Source: Shewanella sp. HN-41 (GTDB lineage: Bacteria > Pseudomonadota > Gammaproteobacteria > Enterobacterales > Shewanellaceae). From it: a DNA stretch of 64,000 nt. The DNA is taken from NCBI RefSeq assembly GCF_000217915.1, contig NZ_AFOZ01000028.1, forward strand, positions 36,456 to 100,455, written 5' to 3'. The notes below the pieces were generated by a model. The model was not told the origin of the DNA and made no database searches. It saw only the letters and a program-made list of their open reading frames with translations. Shown here in pieces: positions 18,281 to 27,330 of the stretch (the first letter of the stretch is position 1; each line of letters begins with the position of its first letter). The translations under genes and the position numbers were made by a program.

Positions 18281-18319
18281 TTGAACGATCGTTCAAGCTA
18301 TTATTGAGCAAATGTTCAA
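18281..18319. promoter_or_regulatory. Candidate TetR operators: perfect palindrome plus degenerate copy
   Basis: TTGAACGATCGTTCAA (18281-18296) is a perfect 16-base palindrome. A degenerate second copy TTGAGCAAATGTTCAA (18304-18319) abuts the GTG start of tetR. Position and symmetry fit autoregulation by the adjacent TetR protein. Confidence 0.5.
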
Positions 18320-18913
18320 GTGAGGCCTTTAAAGGTGAAACCATTTAAGTTTGAGCGTGATAAGGTTATTGACGCTGCAAAATTATTATTTTGGCAAAAA
18401 GGGTTCAATGGCACTTCAATGCGTGATCTACAACAAGCAGTAGATTTACGTCCTGGTAGTCTCTACGCCAGTTTTGGTGATAAGTCACAGCTCTATAGCG
18501 CGGCACTAACGCGATATGCCGATGAGGGATATCAAGCATTACAGCAATGTTTTGAAGAGACGGGTGATGCCGAAAAATCGTTAGCACAATTTTTACTTCT
18601 TGCCGTGAATAGAGGTGGGGATGAACCTAGCCATGTTTGCATGCTAGTGAAAACCATTGCCGAGCTTGGAGATGAAGGGCATTCCCTCGCCATACTTGCA
18701 AAGCAGCAATTAGTTCGAATGGAAAATGCTTTTTTTGAACTTTTCTTACACCTACAACAGCAAGGCAAATTGTTAGACCAAGATCCACGGGTAATGGCGA
18801 AAGAGTTTCAGGCTTTAGTGATTGGATTAAAAACATATGCTCAGACGGGCCAGTCACAGGAAACAATGCAGTTAATGAGCGAGCATGCGCTCAAATATTT
18901 CTTTACACGCTAA
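18320..18913 (+). CDS. TetR/AcrR family transcriptional regulator
   Basis: This 197-residue repressor has an N-terminal HTH at about residues 15-60 (DKVIDAAKLLFWQKGFNGTSM, then LRPGSLYASFGDKSQLY), the canonical TetR signature. The all-helical C-terminal ligand domain resembles TetR_C regulators of redox or quinone genes. The mapped start is a GTG directly after the degenerate operator. It is divergent from the AhpD-like operon, its most likely target; the ligand is unknown. Confidence 0.88.
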   Translation: MRPLKVKPFKFERDKVIDAAKLLFWQKGFNGTSMRDLQQAVDLRPGSLYASFGDKSQLYSAALTRYADEGYQALQQCFEETGDAEKSLAQFLLLAVNRGGDEPSHVCMLVKTIAELGDEGHSLAILAKQQLVRMENAFFELFLHLQQQGKLLDQDPRVMAKEFQALVIGLKTYAQTGQSQETMQLMSEHALKYFFTR

Positions 18914-18970
18914 GATTATACTCTGTGAATAGTGTTAAGGCTTGATAGCCAATTAGAAGAGAGATTACAT

Positions 18971-20581
18971 ATGTTATTGTTTTTAAAGTCGATAAAATCA
19001 AATATCTTTCTCGGTTATGCCGCAATACTCTGTGTGACGTTGATAACATCTGGTTTATTGGCGAGTAGCAACAAGAATATAAAAAATAATGTCAGCGAAT
19101 TTATTGAAAATACACTTCCAACCTTAGACGCTATTTCCAAACTTCAGCATATCGCTAAAGAACAAGTGCTTGCCGGATACTCGTTGTACGGCACTACGCT
19201 TGATATAAATGATTTTAACCAGCTAAAGCAACAGCTTGAACAACAACTCCAGATAGAACAAACAAAGTTAGCTGACATTCAGAATAAACAGCTCACTAAA
19301 GAATTTGCAGGCCTGCATCAAGCATTAATTTCTCTCGCGGATGTGATGGGTGACCAATCAGTCGATTGGGATTTAGCACGGGAAAATCTGAATTCTTTGA
19401 GCATGGCTGCTAAACAATTGAATGATTCATTAGATTTGCTCGCCATTGAGGTGTCTGAAAATGCCAAATCTCGCTCAAGAAATATAGAAGCGAGCTTGGA
19501 AAACAATACGCTGCTCATTTTTTTATTAGTGTTTGTGATGGTTTTTGTTGCTATTGCTGCCTATATCGTTGCCCAGAAGCAGATAGCAAAACCTATCCAA
19601 CTCTTGGCCACTAAGCTAATCGATATTTCGAGAATGCGGGATCTGACTCAAATACTCCCTGATGAGAATGTGACAGAGATAAACACAGTCGCAACCAGTG
19701 TTAATGGCTTGGTTAGCATGTTTAATGGTGGAATGTTGGATATGCGCAATGTGGTCCAACACATTGATGCCGCTGTGATACAGCTAAGCAAAAGCACCTC
19801 ATCATCAAATCAAGCTGTGACTAATCTGAGTGACGGAATTGAGAGCTTGATTCATATCATGGATGACTTAGAAACTTACATGCAACAGAGTCTAAATCAT
19901 TCAGAATCCGCTGCACATTTTGCAGAGCAAGGCGCCGCAAATATGGCCGAGGGTCAAATTCAAGTGCGACTCGCCTCTGAAAGTATTAATGCACTTTCGA
20001 ACGATATTGAAACCACGTCCTCCATTCTCGTCTCATTGCAGTCATCGGGAAGCCAAGTATCAAATGTGGTGGAAACCATCGCGAATATCGCATCCCAAAC
20101 AAATCTATTAGCACTAAATGCCGCAATTGAAGCCGCAAGGGCTGGAGAGTCAGGACGAGGGTTTGCTGTGGTTGCAGATGAGGTGCGTACCCTTGCGATA
20201 AGAACGGCGCAATCAACGAATGAAATTAACGCTTTGCTTGAAGGGATTGTCGGTTCAATCAAAGAAGCCGTTGATAATATGAATAATAATAGAGAGAAGG
20301 CTCAGCAATCTGTTGTCTTAACGAACACCTTAGTGACAAGTCTGGGTAATGGACGACAAGTCATTTTATCTTTAGCCGATACCAGTAAAGAAGCGTCTCA
20401 ACAGGTGTCTTTATCGCAGCATCACACATCGAAAGCAAAAGACTTCGTCCATGGATTCCAGACCTTAGGGCAAACGGTTCAATCCAGTGCCGAACAAACT
20501 CAAAGCACCAGTGAAGATCTTATTTCACTGGCAAAAGAAATTTCAACGAATTTGAGTAAATACAAAATCACTATTCAGTAA
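18971..20581 (+). CDS. Methyl-accepting chemotaxis protein with helical periplasmic sensor
   Basis: This 536-residue chemoreceptor has TM1 at about residues 10-30, a helical periplasmic domain to about 180, TM2 at about 181-205, a HAMP-like segment and a long cytoplasmic coiled coil. Its hairpin tip is [20 protein letters not shown] with [12 protein letters not shown], the CheA/CheW-binding core. No C-terminal CheR-tethering pentapeptide is present. The ATG at 18971 is preferred because AGAAGAGAG precedes it. The 3' end overlaps the convergent binding-protein gene by 11 bases. The sensor domain resembles that of the EAL protein at 12142. Confidence 0.9.
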   Translation: MLLFLKSIKSNIFLGYAAILCVTLITSGLLASSNKNIKNNVSEFIENTLPTLDAISKLQHIAKEQVLAGYSLYGTTLDINDFNQLKQQLEQQLQIEQTKLADIQNKQLTKEFAGLHQALISLADVMGDQSVDWDLARENLNSLSMAAKQLNDSLDLLAIEVSENAKSRSRNIEASLENNTLLIFLLVFVMVFVAIAAYIVAQKQIAKPIQLLATKLIDISRMRDLTQILPDENVTEINTVATSVNGLVSMFNGGMLDMRNVVQHIDAAVIQLSKSTSSSNQAVTNLSDGIESLIHIMDDLETYMQQSLNHSESAAHFAEQGAANMAEGQIQVRLASESINALSNDIETTSSILVSLQSSGSQVSNVVETIANIASQTNLLALNAAIEAARAGESGRGFAVVADEVRTLAIRTAQSTNEINALLEGIVGSIKEAVDNMNNNREKAQQSVVLTNTLVTSLGNGRQVILSLADTSKEASQQVSLSQHHTSKAKDFVHGFQTLGQTVQSSAEQTQSTSEDLISLAKEISTNLSKYKITIQ

Positions 20582-21336
20582 CAGCGTCATCATGGTAGAG
20601 CAGATCATTGGCTAAGGTTTCGGCATCAATTTGTGCTAGCCCGCGATCGACTATGTCCCGCCAACGACGACCTTCATCATTGTTTCTAAAGGCAATATAA
20701 AGCTGTTTATTTGCAAGAAGCTGCCGATTGATTTGAAGCTTATCGACCACTGGCTGCAGGGTTTTCTGTTTCAATAAGTAATACAGCACATTCACATCGA
20801 TTACTGCTGCATCAACACGGCCTGCGGCCACTTTTTTTAATATTATGTTCATCCGAAGTGACGGCTTCTACGGGTTGGACACCCGAAACAATCATGCTAT
20901 CGAGCACATCAGTGTTCACATAATCTTTTACGACACCTAAAGTGTAGCGATTAAGATCTGCCACATGATGCCAACTGATAGGATGGGATTTTTGCTCAAC
21001 CAATCCCAATGGGCTAGTGCCAATGGATTTAGAAAAAATAAACTTTTCAGTCTCATAGTAGTATTCAGGAAAATAACCTAGGTAATCTGTGCTAGGCATA
21101 GTGGCCAATTTAACCGCGCGACTCCAGGGATAAAAGTCCACTTTTAATTCGTGCCCCATGACTTTAAGTGCCGCTCGTGTAACCGCAATACTCGCGCCCT
21201 GCTGCGTTAATTGTTGTCCTGAATAAGGGGGCCAAAGCAAAGAGGTCAGCACTAAGGTGTCGGCCCTAGCAGCAGTCATAGACAAGCCAATGAAAAACAA
21301 GGCGTGACAAAGGAGTGCTAAACACCGTCTAACCAT
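20571..21336 (-). pseudogene. Periplasmic substrate-binding (SBP_bac_3-like) protein, frameshifted
   Basis: The first frame has a signal peptide ending in TAARA and a type II binding-protein start (LVLTSLLWPPYSGQ), and runs off-frame after EHNIKK. The second frame supplies VAAGRVDAAVIDVNVLYYLL and the C-terminus. Removing one A from the A7 run (20832-20838 on the plus strand) joins them into a 254-residue protein typical of amino-acid-type binding proteins lacking their own permease. Such proteins often feed chemoreceptors or act as orphan sensors, and the convergent neighbour is an MCP. Confidence 0.7.
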
Positions 21337-21454
21337 ACTAACTCCTTACCATAATGGGCTTATCTACTTTAAGTAATCGTTAACATCGAGAAATACTTCT
21401 CCTCGTTTAGTATAAGCCTGTCGTCACTATGGGAAAGTGAAGATTTATGACAAA

Positions 21455-21486
21455 TTATAGAACTCAAGCCGCATGATGCGGCTTGA
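21455..21486 (-). terminator. Stem-loop downstream of the acyl-CoA ligase
   Basis: CAAGCCGCAT and its complement form a near-perfect 10-base stem (21464-21486), which on the minus strand is followed by GTTCTATAATTTG, a weak T-rich tail. Its position 45-75 bases after the ligase stop fits an intrinsic terminator. Confidence 0.5.
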
Positions 21487-21529
21487 AAAGGGCATCATCA
21501 AAATAGTATCAGGTTAAACGCGGTAGCGT

Positions 21530-23257
21530 TTACGCATTAATGTCTTGATGTAGTTCTTGATACATAAGCTCACGCATTTTGAATTTTTGGATTTTACCAG
21601 TGACAGTCATAGGATACTGATCCACAAATTTGATATAGCGCGGCACCTTAAAGTAGGCAAACTTCTCGGTGAGAAAATGCCGAATATCCGCCTCAGAAAT
21701 CGTTGCCCCTGAGCGAACCTTGATCCAAGCACAGACTTCCTCACCATATTTATCGCTTTGTACCCCAAAGACCGCCGCATCCTGAACATCTTTATGGGTG
21801 TAGAGCTTCTCTTCAATTTCACGGGGATAAATGTTCTCGCCACCGCGAATGATCATATCTTTAATGCGGCCAACAATTTGCACATAGCCTTGCTCATCCA
21901 TTTGGCCAATATCACCCGAATGCAACCAACCTTCACTGTCAATGGTGGCCGCCGTTTTGTCGGGATCGTTCCAATAACACTGCATAATGCAATACCCGCG
22001 ACTACAGACTTCACCGGGTTGATTAATCGGCAACACCTCACCAAATTCATCGACGATTTTCACTTCGGTATGGGGCAATGCACGTCCCACAGTCAACACC
22101 CGTTTTTCGACGGGGGAATCAATTTCAGTAATATGATTGAGCGGACTGCATTCAGTCTGGCCGTAACCAATAAGTACCTCCTGCATATACATCAGGTTCT
22201 GTACCCGGCGCATCACCTCTTCTGGACAAGTTGCCCCCGCCATGACACCAGTTCGCAGAGAACGCAAATCAAAACGCGTAAATTCTGGGTGTTCAAGTTC
22301 GGCAATAAACATGGTTGGTACACCATGTAAGGCAGTACAGCGTTCATTTTCAACAACTTGCAAGGTAATAAGCGGATCAAAGGACTCCCCTGGGAACACG
22401 GCCGCAGCCCCCTTAGCTAGACACACTAAGTTACCAAGCACCATGCCAAAACAATGGTATAAGGGAACGGGGATGCAAAGTTTATCGTGACAGGTAAATT
22501 TCATCGCCTCTGCGACTAAATAACCATTATTCAAAATGTTATGGTGCGATAGGGTCGCGCCTTTCGGGCTGCCCGTGGTGCCTGATGTAAACTGAATATT
22601 AATGGCATCGAGCGGACTTAATTCCTTACCTATCCTCTCGAGCGTTGCCTTGTCATCGGCGGTCACATCGACGAGCAGGTCATCAAAATTCAGCATGCCG
22701 ACGGATTTTTCAGCGCCCATGCGGATCACAAACTCGAGATCAGGAACGGCTTTAGCTTGTAATTTACCCGCGGGACAAGAAGTTAGCTCAGGCGCTAATT
22801 CGTATAGCATTTCGAGGTAATTGCTGGATTTAAACCTAGCGGCACAAATTAGCGCACGGCACCCCACATTAGTTAAGGCATACTGCAATTCTTCAGGACG
22901 ATAAGCAGGATTAATACATACCATAATGGCGCCAATTTTAGCGGTCGCATATTGGGTTAGGCACCATTCAATATTATTAGGCGACCAAATCCCCACCCTA
23001 TCACCGGGTTTGATCCCAAGCTTCAACAACCCCGTCGCGAGCGCGTCGATTTGCGCGAGATACTGACGATAATTCCAACGAATATTTTGATGGTGAACCA
23101 CTACGGCGAGCTGATCGGGGTAAGCTTTAGCAATATCATCCAAATATTGGCCTATGGTTTTATCGACCAGCTCGGGGGTTATTACACCACGAAACTCGCT
23201 GTATTTGAGTGAGACTGGCTTGAGGTAATCACTTACTTGGTGAGTTGAAACAGACAT
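21530..23257 (-). CDS. AMP-binding acyl-CoA ligase (fatty acid-CoA ligase family)
   Basis: This 575-residue cytoplasmic ANL-superfamily enzyme activates a carboxylate to its CoA thioester with ATP. Motifs in order are the P-loop FTSGTTGSPKGATLSHHNI (about residue 215), YGQTECSPL, the ATP-binding GWLHSGDIG, and the C-terminal hinge GRIKDMIIRGGENIYP with the catalytic Lys in MTVTGKIQK. It is closest in style to medium/long-chain acyl-CoA ligases of the FadK/AlkK type; the exact chain length is unclear. The start has GGAGG a few bases upstream. Confidence 0.88.
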   Translation of the reverse strand: MSVSTHQVSDYLKPVSLKYSEFRGVITPELVDKTIGQYLDDIAKAYPDQLAVVVHHQNIRWNYRQYLAQIDALATGLLKLGIKPGDRVGIWSPNNIEWCLTQYATAKIGAIMVCINPAYRPEELQYALTNVGCRALICAARFKSSNYLEMLYELAPELTSCPAGKLQAKAVPDLEFVIRMGAEKSVGMLNFDDLLVDVTADDKATLERIGKELSPLDAINIQFTSGTTGSPKGATLSHHNILNNGYLVAEAMKFTCHDKLCIPVPLYHCFGMVLGNLVCLAKGAAAVFPGESFDPLITLQVVENERCTALHGVPTMFIAELEHPEFTRFDLRSLRTGVMAGATCPEEVMRRVQNLMYMQEVLIGYGQTECSPLNHITEIDSPVEKRVLTVGRALPHTEVKIVDEFGEVLPINQPGEVCSRGYCIMQCYWNDPDKTAATIDSEGWLHSGDIGQMDEQGYVQIVGRIKDMIIRGGENIYPREIEEKLYTHKDVQDAAVFGVQSDKYGEEVCAWIKVRSGATISEADIRHFLTEKFAYFKVPRYIKFVDQYPMTVTGKIQKFKMRELMYQELHQDINA

Positions 23258-23380
23258 TTAGGCCTCCGTGCATTTATTATTATGGTTAGCGAACACCAAA
23301 CTAACCAATCCACGGATTAGGTCACAAGTAAAAAAACACCTTATTAGACTAAAGAATATGGCAATCCATTCGCCATAGGT

Positions 23381-23779
23381 TTAACGATTGATAAATTCAA
23401 AATGTGTATCCGATTTAGATACATTCAAACTTTGGAGCCGTTCAACAATTGCCAGCAAAATACCTTGGCGACGCATATTTTCTAACACGCCGGGACTAAA
23501 GACTTCTAAGCGTGTCATCGCGGTTAACAACAGTTTGCATTGGGCAATACTTGCATCGCGAATATAGGCGGGTTTGTCGACTAAGTAACTGTTATTGTAC
23601 CAATAATCCCAGGTAAAATTCGCTAATAACCAGCCTTGAGTGGTCAAATCGTTGATGAATTCCAACATGCGATCATGGTGTAAACTCACATCGCCCGCGG
23701 TAAGATCTTTAAGATATTTAGCGTACAAACCACAGTCAGACGTCATTGTTGAAGTTACCGTCATTGTTGAAGTTACCAT
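23381..23779 (-). CDS. Hypothetical protein, DUF6508-like
   Basis: This 132-residue soluble protein has the phrases FTWDYWYNNSYLVDKP, AYIRDASIAQCKLLLTAMTRLEVFSPGVLENM and a final ILLAIVERLQSL, which resemble the DUF6508 pattern; that name is a tentative recollection. The ATG at 23779 is chosen because GAGG lies just upstream. The N-terminal codons are made by an 18-base unit repeated twice (encoding VTSTMT), so an internal ATG is also possible. The function is unknown. Confidence 0.6.
   Translation of the reverse strand: MVTSTMTVTSTMTSDCGLYAKYLKDLTAGDVSLHHDRMLEFINDLTTQGWLLANFTWDYWYNNSYLVDKPAYIRDASIAQCKLLLTAMTRLEVFSPGVLENMRRQGILLAIVERLQSLNVSKSDTHFEFINR
23742..23777. repeat. Two perfect 18-base tandem repeats at a gene start
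   Basis: GTCATTGTTGAAGTTACC occurs at 23742-23759 and again at 23760-23777. On the coding strand each unit supplies six codons of the N-terminus of the DUF6508-like protein. Unit-number variation would change the N-terminus without shifting the frame. Confidence 0.8.
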
Positions 23780-24033
23780 AGTGCACCTCATTGATTTGGG
23801 TTATCAAAGAGCCAGTGAACCAGCTCGAAATTGACGTTTTGTCTAATACATTGAAAGCTGCATAAGGCATACCAAACATCATTGATGTCCACAGGGTAAG
23901 CCGCGCTATCTGAACAGCAACTTAATCAAGCCAACAATAGCCATACATACGGTTAATTAGGGTACGAGGTGAGATTAAGTTAAACTCAATGGCATTAAAG
24001 CGATTAACTGACAAGAGCCGTGAAGGAAACAAG

Positions 24034-24498
24034 ATGAACTATTGGCTTATGAAATCAGAGCCCGATGAATTCAGCATCGATGATCTTAAGGCTTGCCCGA
24101 ACCAAACCGAAGCTTGGTTTGGCATTCGTAACTATCAGGCACGTAATTTTATGCGTGACGCCATGCAAATTGGCGACAAAGTGTTTTTTTATCACTCAAG
24201 TTGCAAGGTCCCAGGAGTTGTGGGGGTTGCCGAAGTGGTGACACAGGCCTATCCCGACAGTAGCGCCTTTGATCCCGAATCAAAATATTTCGACCCTAAG
24301 TCCGCTCCTGATAAGCCAAGATGGCTTAGAGTCGATATTCGTTTTGTCGAAAAATTTAATCATATTATCCCCTTAAGTCTGATTAAAAGTCTGCCGCAAC
24401 TATCGGATATGTACTTAGTCTCTAAGGGAGCTCGGCTTAGCATTCAACCCGTAACGGCCGAACAATGGCAGGCGGTACTCATGTTGACCCGCCAATAA
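24034..24498 (+). CDS. EVE domain-containing protein
   Basis: This 154-residue protein is an EVE (YTH/PUA-related) single domain: MNYWLMKSEPDEFSIDDL, then WFGIRNYQARNFMRDAMQIGDKVFFYHS, GVVGVAEV and the C-terminal LVSKGARLSIQPV. EVE proteins recognise modified bases in nucleic acid and occur in RNA metabolism or defence contexts. Here the neighbours are ordinary metabolic genes, so a housekeeping role is more likely. The ATG at 24034 with GAAGGA upstream is preferred over the start at 23989. Confidence 0.85.
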   Translation: MNYWLMKSEPDEFSIDDLKACPNQTEAWFGIRNYQARNFMRDAMQIGDKVFFYHSSCKVPGVVGVAEVVTQAYPDSSAFDPESKYFDPKSAPDKPRWLRVDIRFVEKFNHIIPLSLIKSLPQLSDMYLVSKGARLSIQPVTAEQWQAVLMLTRQ

Positions 24499-24582
24499 AC
24501 CCGATGACATAGTCTGTTCAGCTAAGATTCATTTAGACTAAACTATTGTCACTGTATCAACTAAACGCCTTTTGGAGCATTG

Positions 24583-24921
24583 ATGAATAAATTAACCCCA
24601 GTGATTATCACAGGCCTAGCATTCAGCCTAATGGCCCCCATGCTAGCCTTTGCTAAACATGACAATGAACAGGGCAAGAAAGACAAAGACTTACCGCCAG
24701 GATTACAGAAAAAAGTTGATCGTGGAGAGCCCCTGCCACCGGGTTGGCAGAAGAAACTTCACCGCGGTGATATTCTTGACTATGACATCTATGACCGTGG
24801 CCGTATTGTCGTTCCTTTAGATAAAGATGGCCGGATCAGCATTCAAGTCGAAGGTTCTATCATTAAGTTAGATGAAAAAAGCCGTCAAATTCTCGATATA
24901 GTCAATATCATTACCGATTAA
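24583..24921 (+). CDS. RcnB-like periplasmic protein
   Basis: This 112-residue protein begins with a signal peptide (hydrophobic core ITGLAFSLMAPMLAFA). The mature part is short and Lys-rich with the repeated phrases DLPPGLQKKVDRGEPLPPGWQKKL, a feature of the RcnB/CigR-like anti-virulence regulator family. The C-terminal ~45 residues form a beta-rich RcnB domain. It acts in the periplasm; its target is unknown. The ATG is chosen over a TTG one codon upstream. Confidence 0.75.
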   Translation: MNKLTPVIITGLAFSLMAPMLAFAKHDNEQGKKDKDLPPGLQKKVDRGEPLPPGWQKKLHRGDILDYDIYDRGRIVVPLDKDGRISIQVEGSIIKLDEKSRQILDIVNIITD

Positions 24922-24969
24922 TGATAATAAAACTTACAGGTAGCACGCCCAATCGGCGTGCACCTTAAT

Positions 24970-25884
24970 TTATCCTAAACCGACACCATTAAACTGCTCT
25001 GCCTTAGCAAACTCCTCTAAAATCAATTCTGTAAAGAGTTGCCCTGCACGCCCTAATGGCCTTTCTAACGTCGAAACTAACTGTGGAATAAAGGTGTAAC
25101 GGCTCCCACCGACAAAATCAATTTCAACTAATTCCCCCTTAGCTAACTCTTCTTGTACTAAGAAATCCGGCAACCAACCAAAGCCCAGTCCCTTTAATAA
25201 GGCGTTTTTCTTCATAATAAAACCAGAAAGATAAAACACTTTATCGCCGCCAAACTGCATTTCATCCCGATAGCTTTTATTCGGTGATGAGTCTTCTATG
25301 GTCAATTCCACATGTTGCTGCAATTCGGGCAAGCTAATTTCTTTAATTACCGCGAGGGGATGGGATGCACTCGCCACGAGAATACTGGTGATTGCGGGCA
25401 ACGGCTGCGGATGGTAGTAAGGGCCAGTACGGTAATCTTTCACCAGCATAAGGTCGGCATTATCCCGTTCGAATCTATGCTGTACGCCGCCTAAAAACTC
25501 CATATTGAGTTGGATTTTTGTAGGGATCTGATGCTCCGCCATACGCTTAAGCGCCGTCATTATCGGCTCCATGGGTAGGGCTCCATCTATGACTAATTCC
25601 AGCTTGGGCTCCCAGCCCTCACTAAAACGACTAGCTAAATGTTCAATATTTGCAAGGTGTTGCAATAACCTTTGCCCTTCGGCCAAGATCACCCGTCCTT
25701 CTGATGTCAATTCTGCCCGGTATTGTTCGCGACTAAAAAGCGATACGCCTAAGTGCTCCTCTAACTTTTTAACTTGATAACTCACCGCCGATTGCGCCTT
25801 GTGTAACCGATCCGCCGCCTTGGCAAAACTGCCCTCTTCCACCAGCACCTGCAACACATTAAAAGCCTCAATATCGATACGCAT
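24970..25884 (-). CDS. LysR-family regulator divergent from hmgA
   Basis: This 304-residue regulator has an N-terminal winged HTH (SFAKAADRLHKAQSAVSYQVKKLEEHLG region, about residues 18-45) and a LysR substrate-binding domain. The ATG at 25884 is supported by AAGGAG five bases before it; the GTG two codons upstream overlaps that site. It is divergent from hmgA-hppD with about 210 bases between, the usual layout for an activator of tyrosine catabolism, so homogentisate-pathway control is likely (inference from position). Confidence 0.87.
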   Translation of the reverse strand: MRIDIEAFNVLQVLVEEGSFAKAADRLHKAQSAVSYQVKKLEEHLGVSLFSREQYRAELTSEGRVILAEGQRLLQHLANIEHLASRFSEGWEPKLELVIDGALPMEPIMTALKRMAEHQIPTKIQLNMEFLGGVQHRFERDNADLMLVKDYRTGPYYHPQPLPAITSILVASASHPLAVIKEISLPELQQHVELTIEDSSPNKSYRDEMQFGGDKVFYLSGFIMKKNALLKGLGFGWLPDFLVQEELAKGELVEIDFVGGSRYTFIPQLVSTLERPLGRAGQLFTELILEEFAKAEQFNGVGLG

Positions 25885-25937
25885 GTTCACTCCTTGGCCG
25901 TCACGTAAACACTACGATTCGTAAAGATTAGAATACC

Positions 25938-25951
25938 ATCTATTTTTAGAT
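25938..25951. promoter_or_regulatory. Candidate LysR-type binding site
   Basis: ATCTA-TTTT-TAGAT is an interrupted palindrome of T-N11-A type, 54-67 bases upstream of the lysR start and in the shared lysR-hmgA promoter region. It is weak evidence alone, but its position is suitable. Confidence 0.3.
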
Positions 25952-26096
25952 TAAGATAACAGATTTATTATTCTTTTTTTGTTCATCTAAGCAACTAAAT
26001 TGATAAGAAGATCACATAACAATAACGACAAGCGATGTAGGGCAACTCACACCATCGTTTAAATCGAGAATACTGCTGCTAAATCAAGGATCCACC

Positions 26097-27257
26097 ATGC
26101 CATTTTATGTGAAACAAGGCCAAATACCCCAAAAGCGCCATATCGCATTTGAAAAGGAAAACGGCGAGCTATACCGTGAAGAGCTTTTCTCTACCCATGG
26201 TTTTTCCAATATTTATTCCAATAAATACCACCACAATATGCCGACCAAGGCGTTGGAAGTCGCCCCTTACAGCCTAAGTCATGGTGCGAATTGGGAAGAC
26301 TCGCTGGTGCAGAACTATAAACTCGACTCCCGTGAAGCCGATCATGAAGGCAACTTCTTTAGCGCCCGCAACAAGATTTTTTATAACAATGATGTGGCCC
26401 TTTATACTGCTAAAGTGACCACAGATACCGATGAGTTTTACCGTAACGCCTACGCCGATGAAGTGGTTTTTGTTCATCAAGGTGAAGGCACACTCCTGAG
26501 TGAATACGGCACTATTAGCGTACAAAAGTGGGATTACTTAGTCATCCCCCGCGGCACGACTTATCAGCTTAAATTCAATGATTACAGTAATGTACGTTTA
26601 TTTGTGATCGAAGCATTCTCTATGGTGGAAGTGCCTAAACATTTTCGTAATGAATATGGTCAGTTGCTCGAATCCGCCCCCTACTGCGAACGGGATATTC
26701 GTGTACCGAGTTTACAAGCGGCAGTGGTTGAACGCGGCGCCTTCCCCTTAGTGTGTAAATTTGGCGATAAGTACCAACTCACCACACTCGAGTGGCATCC
26801 CTTTGACTTAGTGGGTTGGGACGGTTGTGTCTACCCTTGGGCATTCAACATCACCGAATACGCCCCTAAGGTAGGTAAAATTCATTTGCCGCCGTCGGAT
26901 CACTTAGTGTTCACCGCCCATAATTTTGTGGTGTGTAATTTTGTGCCACGCCCATACGACTTCCACCCCAAGGCCATTCCAGCACCCTATTACCATAACA
27001 ATATCGACAGTGATGAGGTCCTATATTATGTGGACGGCGATTTTATGAGCCGCACAGGGATAGAAGCGGGTTATATCACCTTACATCAAAAAGGTGTTGC
27101 CCACGGGCCACAACCGGGTCGCACCGAAGCCTCTATCGGCAAGAAAGACACCTATGAATATGCAGTGATGGTGGACACCTTCGCCCCACTGAAATTAACC
27201 GAACATGTACAAAATTGCATGAGCAAAGACTACAACCGCTCTTGGCTAGAAAACTAG
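26097..27257 (+). CDS. hmgA: Homogentisate 1,2-dioxygenase
   Basis: This 386-residue non-haem iron enzyme opens the ring of homogentisate to maleylacetoacetate in tyrosine and phenylalanine catabolism. It shows the family features IPRGTTYQLKF, the conserved His/Glu iron-ligand area around HNNIDSDEVLYYVDGDF and GYITLHQKGVAHGPQPG. It is shorter than the mammalian enzyme but typical of the compact bacterial form found in Shewanella and Vibrio. hppD follows 73 bases downstream as the same operon. The frame is intact. Confidence 0.9.
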   Translation: MPFYVKQGQIPQKRHIAFEKENGELYREELFSTHGFSNIYSNKYHHNMPTKALEVAPYSLSHGANWEDSLVQNYKLDSREADHEGNFFSARNKIFYNNDVALYTAKVTTDTDEFYRNAYADEVVFVHQGEGTLLSEYGTISVQKWDYLVIPRGTTYQLKFNDYSNVRLFVIEAFSMVEVPKHFRNEYGQLLESAPYCERDIRVPSLQAAVVERGAFPLVCKFGDKYQLTTLEWHPFDLVGWDGCVYPWAFNITEYAPKVGKIHLPPSDHLVFTAHNFVVCNFVPRPYDFHPKAIPAPYYHNNIDSDEVLYYVDGDFMSRTGIEAGYITLHQKGVAHGPQPGRTEASIGKKDTYEYAVMVDTFAPLKLTEHVQNCMSKDYNRSWLEN

Positions 27258-27330
27258 CCCTAAGTCACCAAGGCTCCCTCTGGAGCAATAAGAGTGATGG
27301 CGTGTTGAACAAATAAACGAGGAAAAGATC

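Noticed and set aside
11524..21336. A genomic island or decayed prophage
   Set aside because: Several broken genes cluster here, but no integrase, phage genes, flanking repeats or tRNA boundary is visible, and the breaks also occur in core genes outside this region.
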